A DNA stretch of 64,000 nucleotides from Butyricimonas sp. Marseille-P3923 (GTDB lineage Bacteria > Bacteroidota > Bacteroidia > Bacteroidales > Marinifilaceae), in contig NZ_FXXL01000007.1 in NCBI RefSeq assembly GCF_900184685.1, forward strand, positions 682,001-746,000, given 5' to 3'. A model generated the notes under the pieces. The model did no database searches. It saw only the letters and a program-made list of their open reading frames with translations, and was not told where the DNA came from. How positions within the stretch are numbered: position 1 is the stretch's first letter; the number at the start of each line of letters is the position of its first letter. This document shows, piece by piece, positions 19,001 through 26,935 of this stretch. Both the position numbers and the translations under genes were made by a program.

Positions 19001-19608
19001 TTTTGATGATCATGGAAAAGAGTGGGCAGCGAGAACCGAAGTTCAGTGGAAATTTTGCCAATACTTTCACCTATAAGAATTTCACGTTGACGATGAATAT
19101 GGCTTACGGGTTAGGTTCAAAGGTGCGTTTATTTGCTCTTTACGAACCTATTGTATCCGGGGTGAGTGCGGAAGCTAATGTTAGAAAGGAGTTTTTAAAT
19201 CGTTGGCAAGTTCCCGGTGACGAAATGAAAACAAATATTCCCGCTATATTGAGTCCGGCGGATGCTGATTACATGCACTATTATGCTCATTTTTCAAGTA
19301 GCCTGAATAATGCAACGCATATTCAGAAATTTGCCCGTAGCACGTGGGATATGTACGATAAATCCAACCTTCGGGTTGTAAGCGGTAATTATCTTAGATG
19401 TAATTCGATGTCTTTGCGCTACACGTTCGGTAAGGATATTTTGTCGTACACTCCTTTTGAGGCAATCCAAGTGAGTTTGAACGCGATGAACTTGTTTACC
19501 CTGTCGGCGAAAGAATTGAAAGGTCAAGATCCCTCGCAATCGGGATTTGCGAAACCGAATCTGTCTGTTCGACCGTCGTATACATTTCAATTTAATGTAA
19601 CTTTTTAA
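16015..19608 (+). CDS. SusC/RagA-type TonB-linked outer-membrane transporter
   Basis: This 1197-residue TonB-dependent receptor imports a nutrient with its SusD partner. After the signal peptide come an STN domain (about residues 35-105, KMTFSLKNATLKEVINEIK), which marks receptors that signal through FecR, and a CarboxypepD_reg domain (GRVSDMNGSPLPGVTILIKG). The TonB box/plug follows, with the SusC signature RIDVLKDASATALYGTRAAN (about 313-332), and then the 22-stranded barrel ending in an aromatic residue (FQFNVTF). ATG 16015 is preferred because MKKNFNVVRKRWFLF starts the signal peptide. The ligand is unknown. The metallohydrolase-like and thioredoxin neighbours suggest a protein- or peptide-derived rather than glycan substrate. 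Confidence 0.93.
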   Translation: MKKNFNVVRKRWFLFLLFLVFTTQLSQRAYCQEVKMTFSLKNATLKEVINEIKRISTYDFVYSDSYLSAFKQRDVSYKDATIDAVLSDCLKGTGLIYAINGQTIVIRREETKAEQTKVVAGRVSDMNGSPLPGVTILIKGLTVGTVSDVNGNYKLGVPTTGEVILMFSFIGMKTQYITVKEKLNINVKMEEDVAEMDEVVITGYQTIDKKHLTSAITTVNAADVLVPGMTSIDQALEGRIPELLLMTNSGEVGATPRIRVRGTSTLLGNREPLWVLDGFILDDPVDVSNDDLNNPDYINIIGNAIAGINPQDIERIDVLKDASATALYGTRAANGVIVVTTKKGRIGPARVSYNHSSKYTRRPRYSDRNINLMNSQQRVQFGKDLTELHYPFPSNMPMVGYEGAAYRLYTGQTNYDEFLDEVKRYETVNTDWFDILTQDTYSHDHTLSVSGGAESVRYYASLGYNYEDGVSKTTYTERYTARINMDMTFSEKVKASFSLDGNVQKKNHLMPEIDAMDYAYNTTRALPCYNPDGTLYYYEKSAYNGMNRWASLFRYNILNEIDNSSNSYDGNTLGARLNLKYSPWRELDVTIAGNYNRSSTLQEQWWGEKSHYAARWKNAEYEEVPMPGDDGECYLPYGGILKTTNTINESYVFRVQYDFRKPFGSDDQHMIMSTGGFEMNGSTSRSISDENRGYVKDRGMQFIDEVDLTLYTRYAKWLNENHRTLKHGISHQVSGYLTLSYSYGNHFTLYANARCDFSNKFGSQSNDKFLPIWAISGSWNLKENILRNWNFVNEARFRTSYGYQGNMLDDQSPNLTIKQGTIDPMYNENVSVIARYPNPNLKWEETHSFDLGLDLSFFKSRVNIEGSLYFKKTEDCFTSVRVSTVNGLSNYTMNSGDLKNDGYSIALQVKPIKTKDFQWLFSTQYSGNMNKVESETVEVYTIDDYLNGTAIINGTAIGSFYSYKFLGLSPENGTPVFDDYADRQHLLKYKSLEETVLMIMEKSGQREPKFSGNFANTFTYKNFTLTMNMAYGLGSKVRLFALYEPIVSGVSAEANVRKEFLNRWQVPGDEMKTNIPAILSPADADYMHYYAHFSSSLNNATHIQKFARSTWDMYDKSNLRVVSGNYLRCNSMSLRYTFGKDILSYTPFEAIQVSLNAMNLFTLSAKELKGQDPSQSGFAKPNLSVRPSYTFQFNVTF

Positions 19609-19620
19609 ATAGAAATTAAG

Positions 19621-21183
19621 ATGAAATATTTTATATATAGTATTATCGTGGTGCTGTTTGCCGGATGTTCTGATTTTTTGGAAGATTATTCGCAAGATTT
19701 GGTTATACCCAAAACAGTGTCCGATTTAAACGAGGTAATTTTAGGAAGCGGATACTTACCAAGTAGCGAGGTGAAGGATTTAGCCCGAGGTACTGTCGGA
19801 TGGTGGTTACATATTTTAGATGATGACGTTAATACTGTGATAATGCACACGGCTAACACGAGTAATGAATACATGTATTTGAATACTACTTATTACGGTT
19901 ACTATACTTGGCAATACGAGGTGGGAAGAGATTATGACCAAAAAAATTTATCCGGAGATAATGCCTTGTGGGATGAGTTATATAGTCGCATAAATACCAC
20001 TAATATTATCTTGAACGAGTTGAAAAACGTGAGTCAGGCTTTACCACAAGAAAAATTGGATGCATTGACACTTCAAGGCGAATGTTTGTTTTTGCGTGCC
20101 CAATTCTATCTGGTACTGGTGAATGTGTATGCTAATGCCTATGCTCCGGAAACTGCGGCATCTACCTTAGGAGTTCCCTTGAAGTTGACGCATTACGTGG
20201 AACATGATAAAGATAAAAACACGCAATTCGAAAGAGCGTCCGTCGCTGAGGTTTATGCGCAGATCGTGGATGACTTGAAGGTATCCGTGAAGTGTTTTCA
20301 ACAAAGTCCCCAGACTCGTTCTTTTTATCGGGCTTCTGAGGCAGCCGCACGTTTGTTGTTAAGTCGGGTGTACTTGTATATGCAAGATTGGAAAAATGCA
20401 CGAGTAGCCGCCGAGGATTTTTTGAAGTTAAGACGTGACTTGTATAATTTTAATTCACTCACGGACCCGGAAGCGGTCGCAATATCTGAAAATAGTGTTG
20501 AAGTTTTATTTTCACAAGGCTCTTTGAGTTTACAGAATGATATTACGGGATTAGGGGGAAATTTTTGCGTGACTAAAGATTTGTACCGTTTATACGAGGA
20601 GGCTGATTGTCGACGTGATTTATATTTTTCTAATGCTTCGGAGATAGATAGTATAGGGTTGGGAAGAAAATACAAAAGAGGTGTTTATCGCTCGAATGTT
20701 TCTGATTTTTGGTTGTTAAGAACAGCGGAGGGGTATTTGAATATGGCAGAAGCGTGTGCCATGTCTGATGATCCCGGTACGGCTTCCGAATACTTGAATC
20801 GTTTGAGGAGAAATAGGATAGCTGAATACAGGGATATTGAATATTCTGCAGCAGATATAACGGAAGCCGTGAGAGAGGAAAGAAGAAAGGAGTTGTGTTT
20901 CGAGGGGCACCGTTGGTTTGATTTACGCCGATATGCCGTATGCCGTAAAGCTCCTTTTAAAAAGGTCATAGAACATATGTTTTCTGTTTATGATTGGGAT
21001 AATAGACGTGAGTTTAAACATGGGGAAGTTTATTCTCTGCAAGAAAACGATTTGGCATACACGTTTGCTATTCCAAAGTCCGTGTTGGAATTTGATACCG
21101 GTATGCAGGATAATCCAAGGGAGCAAAGGGGATATTCTCATTTAATCTATAGGTCTGCTGGTGGAGCCGGTGATGAAAAATAA
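19621..21183 (+). CDS. SusD/RagB-family nutrient-binding lipoprotein
   Basis: This is the 520-residue surface lipoprotein partner of the SusC-type receptor 12 nt upstream. The signal ends in VLFAGC (lipobox Cys about residue 16). The SusD-like N-terminal segment (DFLEDYSQDLVIPKTVSDLN) and TPR-like helical pairs (LDALTLQGECLFLRAQFYLVL) are clear. The C-terminal RagB/SusD domain includes ERRKELCFEGHRWFDLRRY, the most conserved stretch of the family. It lids the barrel and binds the ligand. The next gene begins 1 nt after its stop, so the locus is one operon. Confidence 0.93.
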   Translation: MKYFIYSIIVVLFAGCSDFLEDYSQDLVIPKTVSDLNEVILGSGYLPSSEVKDLARGTVGWWLHILDDDVNTVIMHTANTSNEYMYLNTTYYGYYTWQYEVGRDYDQKNLSGDNALWDELYSRINTTNIILNELKNVSQALPQEKLDALTLQGECLFLRAQFYLVLVNVYANAYAPETAASTLGVPLKLTHYVEHDKDKNTQFERASVAEVYAQIVDDLKVSVKCFQQSPQTRSFYRASEAAARLLLSRVYLYMQDWKNARVAAEDFLKLRRDLYNFNSLTDPEAVAISENSVEVLFSQGSLSLQNDITGLGGNFCVTKDLYRLYEEADCRRDLYFSNASEIDSIGLGRKYKRGVYRSNVSDFWLLRTAEGYLNMAEACAMSDDPGTASEYLNRLRRNRIAEYRDIEYSAADITEAVREERRKELCFEGHRWFDLRRYAVCRKAPFKKVIEHMFSVYDWDNRREFKHGEVYSLQENDLAYTFAIPKSVLEFDTGMQDNPREQRGYSHLIYRSAGGAGDEK

Positions 21184-21184
21184 A

Positions 21185-22240
21185 ATGAATAAAATAATTA
21201 ACCACACGAGTATGAAGACAATATTGTACATTGTATTGATTATTTTTATGTTCGGTTGCTCGAAAGAAGGTGCTTTAACACAGAAAATCGAGTACGAGAA
21301 TTTTTACGTGATTGAAGACGACCCGTCAGATCCCGTGAAACATCGGGTATACGAGATTTACAAGAAGTATAATGTTCCGGTTTACTTTAACGATACGATC
21401 AAGAAATCTTTCCTGAAGGAAGATATAAATGGAAATCCTATCTATCGATATGAAACCTTGGATTTGGCATGGAATTTTTCTTCTTATTCTCAATTTGCAT
21501 ATCGGTATGAATACCTTGTAGAACCGGAAGAACAATTAAAGGCTTTAAATATTATTGAGAATTATTTGGCCCTTGTTAATAAAGCACTTTACCCGTATAA
21601 TTTTTTTGTAGTGAAATCTGTTAGAGCACAAGATAACTATGATAATATTCAAGTTTTGGATGAAGGTGCGTATCAAATTTATTTACGAACACTTTTGATG
21701 ACAGGTGATTGGAAAAGTGACGGGGTGATACGTGATTTGCCCACGGAGATGATGAAGGAAATGGTGAAGAGTAAAATATTGAATTACACGACGTTATTGG
21801 CACAATTTTACAGTTTTTCCAAGCCGGAATGGTTTGATACTAGTTTTTCTTCTTTAGATCCCGATTATTATGAATACTTGGTGTTTCCTAATGATTTTGG
21901 GTTTACCGGTAGCTGGACTTATATTCCGGGACAATCTTCTTTTGGGCCTCAGTGTTTTGATGATAATTGGGGGACTGCTCAATGGTTTACCCCTGAAGGT
22001 TTGGAAAACTTTCGAAAGTGTGTTCGGGAAAAGATAGGAACATGGGGGTTTGTTTCTTGCGGGTTAGCTAATACTTGGACACCGCGAAAGAAAGAGGACG
22101 ATTTAGTCGGGTATATCACGGAAATGTTGAGGTGGTCACCGGAAGAATTTGAAGAAAAATGGGGAGACTCTCCCTTGGTAATGCAGAAATATAATATTCT
22201 GTATGAAATTGTTGTCAATGAATTGGGTGTTGAATTATAA
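21185..22240 (+). CDS. Metallohydrolase-like lipoprotein (TonB-locus partner) without a visible zinc motif
   Basis: The protein is a lipoprotein of about 351 residues (lipobox IFMFGC). Its placement after SusC/SusD, its length and its C-terminus (DLVGYITEMLRWSPEEFEEK then YNILYEIVVNELGVEL) fit the substrate import-associated zinc metallohydrolase lipoproteins of Bacteroidetes. Those proteins carry HExxH; I find none here, and the stretch where it would be expected reads NYTTLLAQFYSFSKP. It may therefore be a non-catalytic binding relative. ATG 21185 follows the susD stop by 1 nt; ATG 21212 (MKTILYIV) is an alternative start. Confidence 0.65.
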   Translation: MNKIINHTSMKTILYIVLIIFMFGCSKEGALTQKIEYENFYVIEDDPSDPVKHRVYEIYKKYNVPVYFNDTIKKSFLKEDINGNPIYRYETLDLAWNFSSYSQFAYRYEYLVEPEEQLKALNIIENYLALVNKALYPYNFFVVKSVRAQDNYDNIQVLDEGAYQIYLRTLLMTGDWKSDGVIRDLPTEMMKEMVKSKILNYTTLLAQFYSFSKPEWFDTSFSSLDPDYYEYLVFPNDFGFTGSWTYIPGQSSFGPQCFDDNWGTAQWFTPEGLENFRKCVREKIGTWGFVSCGLANTWTPRKKEDDLVGYITEMLRWSPEEFEEKWGDSPLVMQKYNILYEIVVNELGVEL

Positions 22241-22252
22241 AGTAAACAGAAG

Positions 22253-23215
22253 ATGAAAAAGATAATGATAATACTGTTGAGCGTGATTGTTTATTATGCA
22301 TGTAATAATGATGATGATCACGTGGTAAAGCCGGAGGTTGCTTTTTCCGAATTCACGGACCCACGTGATATGAAAGTGTATAAATGCGTGACCATTGGCG
22401 AACAGACATGGATGGCAGAGAATTTGAAATATCGTTTGCCATTGGGAAGTATAGATGGGTGTTACACGTTTAAAGAAGGAGCTGTAAGGGAATATGATGC
22501 AAAGGTTAGTGTAGAACTTTTTACAGATTCTATGAATGCTGCCATGGAACGGGGAGAGTTATCCGAGCGATATAATGATAATTTTTCCGTAGGTGATTTA
22601 TTAAAGGCGTATGTGGTGAATTATCAAATGCCTGTTTCTCAAGCAATAAGTATGGTAGAGAGAACGTGTGAAGTTACTTGTCCTAATGGAGTGAAGGCTA
22701 TTAAAAGGATGTATAATAATCTTTTGCCGTTTGCTCTTGCAGAGCTTGTAGAAAATAATTTAAAGGATACGGAAGCTAAGAATGGGAATTATTCATCGGT
22801 AAACGGTTTTCTTTATTCTTATGACGGGGCAGTGAAAGCTATGCCCGAGGGATGGCGATTGCCCACGGATGAGGATTGGAAAAAGTTAGAAGAGAATTTA
22901 GGAATGTCGCTTTCGGAACTTGATAAATTGGATGTTTGGAGAGGTGGAGAAGAGGGACGCCTGTTGAAAGCCGGAAAAGATGGATGCGGTTTTGATGCTT
23001 TATTTAGCGGAGCTCGGGTTTTCGGTACTTTTATGTATGGAACAAATTTCATTAATAAGGGAAGTCGGGCTTATTTCTGGTCGTCTTCAAAGGTTGTGGA
23101 GAATGATACGATTAATCACGGGATTATCCGGTTGCTTTCCATGGAAAATGATCAAATTATGCGTGGAACTTCCGATTTGACAGCAGCTTATAGTGTACGT
23201 TGTATTAAAGAATAA
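22253..23215 (+). CDS. FISUMP-domain lipoprotein
   Basis: This 320-residue lipoprotein (signal ending VIVYYAC) carries the Fibrobacter succinogenes major paralogous domain. Visible signatures are DMKVYKCVTIGEQTWMAENL (about residues 39-58), GWRLPTDEDWKKLEENLG (about 200-217), RAYFWSSS and the closing YSVRCIKE. An insertion of about 120 residues separates the first signature from the rest. FISUMP proteins are surface or secreted proteins of unknown biochemical role that often follow SusCD or accompany adhesion genes. Here it is the fourth gene of the uptake operon, 12 nt downstream of its neighbour. Confidence 0.85.
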   Translation: MKKIMIILLSVIVYYACNNDDDHVVKPEVAFSEFTDPRDMKVYKCVTIGEQTWMAENLKYRLPLGSIDGCYTFKEGAVREYDAKVSVELFTDSMNAAMERGELSERYNDNFSVGDLLKAYVVNYQMPVSQAISMVERTCEVTCPNGVKAIKRMYNNLLPFALAELVENNLKDTEAKNGNYSSVNGFLYSYDGAVKAMPEGWRLPTDEDWKKLEENLGMSLSELDKLDVWRGGEEGRLLKAGKDGCGFDALFSGARVFGTFMYGTNFINKGSRAYFWSSSKVVENDTINHGIIRLLSMENDQIMRGTSDLTAAYSVRCIKE

Positions 23216-23227
23216 TTAAAGTAAATT

Positions 23228-24688
23228 ATGATGAAAAAGATTGTATTGTTTGTAAGTATGTTATTTATTGCTTTGGGCGTTTCTGCCCAAAGCATGTACG
23301 GGGATGAAGTGAAAGCAGATGTAAGGATGAAGTACGTTTATTCTTTTGAAGAGGCTTTGAAAAGGGCTAAAGAAGAGAAAAAACCAATCTTCTTTAATTG
23401 TTTTGCCGATTGGGCAGTACCTTGCCATGCCATGAATAAATTGGTGTTTAGTGATCAAAAGTTTGCCGATTGGATGGATAAGCATTTCGTGAATTTCTTT
23501 ATTGACGTGACCACGAAAGAGGGAAAGCCTTTCGCAAAAAAATATGACGTGAAGTTTCAAGCCCATTATCTGGTATTGGATAGTAACGGTGAAATTCTTT
23601 ACCGGATTGTCGGTGGTGTAAAATTACCTGAATTCCAGCAGTTATTGGCTCAAGCGTTGAACCCGAAAACGACTTTGCCGGAGATGAATAGAAGGTATGA
23701 AAGTGGTGAACGGGGAGTGAAGTTTTTAAGGGATTACGCCAAAATATTGGATGTAGCGGATGAAAGAGAAAAAGCGAAACTGGTAACAGATGAATTTTTC
23801 ACGAAATTGAAGAAATCCGAATGGTGTAAAGCTGAGAATTGGGATTTATACTGTAAAAAAGTACGTGGCTTGGATGATGACATGTTCCGTTTCATGGTGG
23901 AGCACAAGAAAGATTTCGTGAAGCAGAATGGTTTGATGTCAGTGAATAAGTTAATAGAGAAGGGGTATATGGGAGAATTATATCCTTATACAACCGGAGA
24001 GAAGATTTACAATAGCGAGAAGTTATTAGATCTTTATATCTCTATGCAAAATAATGGTTTACCGGATACAAGCACGGTTTATACAGTGTACGATATCGTT
24101 AAAGCGCACACGGATCGGGACCTGAATAAGATTTTGAATATTTTAAAACATAAATCTAGCGGTTTACATCCACAACTTGTTGTAAATGTTGATTTAGGTT
24201 TAGTGAATTTACCAGATTTGTCCACAGCCGAGGAGGCGCTTGTTATCGCTTATTTGAAGGAAAAAATGGACAAAATGAAGGGGACGGCTCGAGATTATTA
24301 TCAAGGAGCTTTGAATAAACTCGTGAACAAGGAGGGAATGAAGTTCGAGAATTTGTCATTCGCTGAAGTACTGAAAAAGGCAAAGCAGGAGAATAAGCTT
24401 GTGTTCTTGGATTGTTACACGACTTGGTGCGGTCCTTGCAAGAAAATGAGTAATCAAGTTTTCCCGCTTAAGGCTGTTGGGGATTTCATGAATGCACGTT
24501 TCGTGAACGTGAAAATTGATATGGAAACAGAGGAAGGGAGAGAGTTGGGCAAGAGATATGGGGTTAAATCGTTCCCGACGATGTTTTTATTGAATGCGGA
24601 AGGAGAGGTGCTTTTTCAAATCGTAGGAGCTCAATCTCCGGATGTTTTCGTGGAAAAAGTGAAACAAGGTTTGAAGCAGAGCGAGTGA
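23228..24688 (+). CDS. Periplasmic protein with two thioredoxin domains, the first degenerate
   Basis: This 486-residue exported protein (signal MMKKIVLFVSMLFIALGVSAQ) has a thioredoxin fold at each end. The N-terminal one (about residues 30-135) reads ADWAVPC where WCxxC is expected and lacks the cis-proline (VKFQAHYLVL). The C-terminal one (about 380-486) is complete, with TTWCGPCKKM and VKSFPTMFLL. About 230 helical residues separate them. The second domain should be redox active, and the first is probably a binding or dimerisation module. As the last gene of the operon it may keep a partner receptor or lipoprotein in the right disulfide state. Confidence 0.88.
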   Translation: MMKKIVLFVSMLFIALGVSAQSMYGDEVKADVRMKYVYSFEEALKRAKEEKKPIFFNCFADWAVPCHAMNKLVFSDQKFADWMDKHFVNFFIDVTTKEGKPFAKKYDVKFQAHYLVLDSNGEILYRIVGGVKLPEFQQLLAQALNPKTTLPEMNRRYESGERGVKFLRDYAKILDVADEREKAKLVTDEFFTKLKKSEWCKAENWDLYCKKVRGLDDDMFRFMVEHKKDFVKQNGLMSVNKLIEKGYMGELYPYTTGEKIYNSEKLLDLYISMQNNGLPDTSTVYTVYDIVKAHTDRDLNKILNILKHKSSGLHPQLVVNVDLGLVNLPDLSTAEEALVIAYLKEKMDKMKGTARDYYQGALNKLVNKEGMKFENLSFAEVLKKAKQENKLVFLDCYTTWCGPCKKMSNQVFPLKAVGDFMNARFVNVKIDMETEEGRELGKRYGVKSFPTMFLLNAEGEVLFQIVGAQSPDVFVEKVKQGLKQSE

Positions 24689-24723
24689 TTAAGTTGGTGC
24701 CTGAATGTGTTGTGTTTTAATTC

Positions 24724-24767
24724 ATTCTCCTCATGTATTCTTGCTGAATCTTGAGGAGAATTTTTTA
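24724..24767 (+). terminator. Terminator of the uptake operon
   Basis: A 10-bp perfect outer stem (ATTCTCCTCA / TGAGGAGAAT) with an inner 4-bp stem (ATTC/GAAT) is followed by six T residues. Confidence 0.9.
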
Positions 24768-24812
24768 TTAAATTAATATTGTAATGTATCTTGATTGGCT
24801 TATTAGCGAAAT

Positions 24813-25358
24813 TCAAATATATAGTAATATGGATAATATGTGTTTTAATCTTTCACGCATATAATGATTGGCATTGTTCTTGTGCTTCTTTATGGTGTTT
24901 ATCGAGATATCTAACAGTTGGGAGATCTGTTCATGGGATTTGCCGTTGAGGCTTAATAGATAAACTTCCTTGCAAGCGGGGGGAAGTTCGTTGAATACAG
25001 TTCGCAAAGCTTGAAATATTTCTGTTTCAAGTATATTGTCCAGAAAGGAATCTTCTTCATTTTCTGCTATGACGTGTTTCGTGTAATTTTGGGCTGCCTC
25101 GTGATGACGAATGAGGTCAATACAAGCATTTTGAACTACCCTATATAAAAATGCTTTGATAGTATTTTCATCTTGGAATTGAGATTTTTTTTCCCATAGC
25201 CGAACAAACGCGTCTTGTACGATATCTGCAACAGTCATTTTATCGTCAATGTATTTAGCGGCAAAATAACGCAATTGAACAACATATTTTTCATACAGGT
25301 AACGGAAAGATTTTTCTTGATCTTTTCCTAAAAGATTTATAATCAAATTATCTTGCAT
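24813..25358 (-). CDS. ECF-type RNA polymerase sigma factor
   Basis: This sigma-70 family extracytoplasmic-function factor has 181 residues. Region 2 contains FRYLYEKYVVQLRYFAAKY and DIVQDAFVRLWEKK (about residues 14-56). Region 4 contains LPPACKEVYLLSLNGKSHEQ and the helix-turn-helix ISQLLDISINTIKKHKNNA (about 125-165). It is convergent with the uptake operon and is the only sigma gene near fecR, so it probably directs transcription of fecR-susCD under control of the FecR protein. ATG 25358 (MQDNLIIN) is taken as the start; ATG 25376 is also possible. Confidence 0.88.
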   Translation of the reverse strand: MQDNLIINLLGKDQEKSFRYLYEKYVVQLRYFAAKYIDDKMTVADIVQDAFVRLWEKKSQFQDENTIKAFLYRVVQNACIDLIRHHEAAQNYTKHVIAENEEDSFLDNILETEIFQALRTVFNELPPACKEVYLLSLNGKSHEQISQLLDISINTIKKHKNNANHYMRERLKHILSILLYI

Positions 25359-25588
25359 AATAATAGTGACGTTCACATATGGTTAATAGATTCTTTAGGT
25401 AAATGTATTATTTGTTGTATATTAGATATTTAATTGTTGTTTTATGTAATCATAAAAGGAACGTTTGATAATATTCAAAATTTAGGATTCTGAATATGTC
25501 CTTTTAAAGATTCATTTTTTTCATTTCATATTGAAAATGAAAAAATTAAACAGATGAAAAAAATCTTCGAGATTCCCAATAATTAGCC

Positions 25589-25596
25589 TATATTTG
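25589..25596 (+). promoter_or_regulatory. Orphan -7 box (TATATTTG)
   Basis: A perfect TAnnTTTG about 200 nt from the next gene, with no ORF directly behind it. It could drive a small RNA or a long nrnA leader. Confidence 0.35.
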
Positions 25597-25762
25597 TAAT
25601 ATAATAAAACGTTGGTTTATTTAAATTCAAATGGACTATTTAATCCTCAAAATTCCATGTTTGGAATTGTCATTCACTTGATTTAGGGATAATTCAGTTG
25701 CAGAATAATCAGTGTTTGTATTTTTATCTTTGAGATTACACGTTATAAATGTAGTTTTTTCC

Positions 25763-25770
25763 TATTTTTG
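25763..25770 (+). promoter_or_regulatory. -7 box for nrnA (TATTTTTG)
   Basis: A perfect TAnnTTTG 24 nt before the ATG at 25794. Confidence 0.6.
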
Positions 25771-25793
25771 CGAGAATTCGAAAATTAGATAGA

Positions 25794-26813
25794 ATGTACG
25801 AAGAAATCATCGAGAAGATAAAAGAAAGACTGGCAGTCAAAAATTTGAATGTTGTTATTATACCTCATATTTCCCCTGACGGGGATGCGGCGGGATCGTG
25901 TTCAGCCTTGTGGCAAGTGTTGGATAAAGTCGGGATCAACGCGCAATTGATGACGTGTGATTATATACCGGATTATTTGAAGTGGTTGAAACGTATACCG
26001 GATGCCATTTCTTTCCAGAATAGACAGAAGGAGTGTAAACAGTGGTTGAGAAAAGCGGATGTATTGTTTATGCTGGATCATAATACCATAGCGAGAGAAG
26101 GGGATTTGGAGCCTTTCGTGAGGGAATTCAAGGGGGAAACGATCATGATAGATCATCATCCCGATCCGGACGAGGTGACTTATCGGATTTCCGATACCAG
26201 TGTTTCTTCCACGTGCGAATTGTTGTATAACGTGATTTCCGGGATATGGGGAAAAGAGATCATTGATACGGATATAGCCAATGCCATATATGCCGGGATT
26301 TCAACGGATACGGGCGGTTTGAGTCATAATTCTTCTCATCCGGAAACCTACCGGGTAATTGCCGATTTATTAGCCTTGGGGCTGGACAAGGATTACGTGC
26401 ATGAGCAACTTTACCAGCGTAACACGCTCTCTCGATTGAGATTGACGGGAAATTGTCTTTTGAATAAACTCACGATAGATGAACATTTCCCGGTTGCCGT
26501 TATTCCGATTACTTTGCAGGAATTGGATGTCTATAATTACAAGGACGGGGATTTGGAAGGTCTGGTGAATATCCCGCTGTCAATAGAAGAGATATTGGTT
26601 TCCGTGCAGATCACGGAACGTAAGGATAAAGTGAAATTGTCATTCCGTTCAAAAGGAAATATACCCGTGAATTTGTGGGCGAAGGAATATTTTAACGGGG
26701 GAGGACACTTGAATGCCGCGGGGGGACAAATGCCGTTACCGTTAAACGATGTAGTACAGAAAGTACGGGAAACATCAGAATGGTTCTTCAAACAATTGAA
26801 AATTGAAAATTGA
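25794..26813 (+). CDS. nrnA: DHH/DHHA1 phosphoesterase, NrnA-like oligoribonuclease / pAp phosphatase
   Basis: This 339-residue cytoplasmic enzyme degrades short oligonucleotides and probably dephosphorylates 3'-phosphoadenosine 5'-phosphate. Metal-binding motifs of the DHH domain are present: IIPHISPDGDAAGS (about residues 22-35), FMLDHNTIA, IDHHPDP (about 117-123) and AGISTDTGG (about 162-170). The DHHA1 domain ends with GGGHLNAAGG (about 304-313). The final codons (QLKIEN) are encoded by the left arm of a 7-nt periodic repeat, so the C-terminus appears to have been recast by that repeat. Confidence 0.9.
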   Translation: MYEEIIEKIKERLAVKNLNVVIIPHISPDGDAAGSCSALWQVLDKVGINAQLMTCDYIPDYLKWLKRIPDAISFQNRQKECKQWLRKADVLFMLDHNTIAREGDLEPFVREFKGETIMIDHHPDPDEVTYRISDTSVSSTCELLYNVISGIWGKEIIDTDIANAIYAGISTDTGGLSHNSSHPETYRVIADLLALGLDKDYVHEQLYQRNTLSRLRLTGNCLLNKLTIDEHFPVAVIPITLQELDVYNYKDGDLEGLVNIPLSIEEILVSVQITERKDKVKLSFRSKGNIPVNLWAKEYFNGGGHLNAAGGQMPLPLNDVVQKVRETSEWFFKQLKIEN

Positions 26814-26928
26814 AAGTGGAGAATTATTTCTTTATGGGAGATATAATGAAAATATTCCATTGAAGTTAAAATGTTTAATCTTGCAGGATAGAGGATCATT
26901 TTCAATTTTCAATTCTGCATTTTCAATT
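26795..26928. repeat. 7-nt periodic inverted repeat pair overlapping nrnA 3' end
   Basis: The left arm 26795-26825 consists of AATTGAA units ending AGTGGAGAATT. The right arm 26898-26928 is the inverted counterpart (ATTTTCAATTTTCAATT). The left arm supplies the last six codons and the stop of nrnA. The right arm ends 7 nt before the next ATG. Related single arms lie at about 2236-2270 and 36057-36095. Confidence 0.7.
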
Positions 26929-26935
26929 AATAGTT

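Larger units (their letters stand above)
25359..25793. other. 435-nt AT-rich spacer
   Basis: No convincing ORF is present. It holds a T-rich/A-rich inverted repeat at about 25515-25545 (TTTTTCATTT with its near complement), a small hairpin AATTCCA-tgt-TTGGAATT near 25650, an orphan plus-strand -7 box at 25589-25596, and the nrnA promoter at 25763-25770. A small RNA is possible but not shown. Confidence 0.5.
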
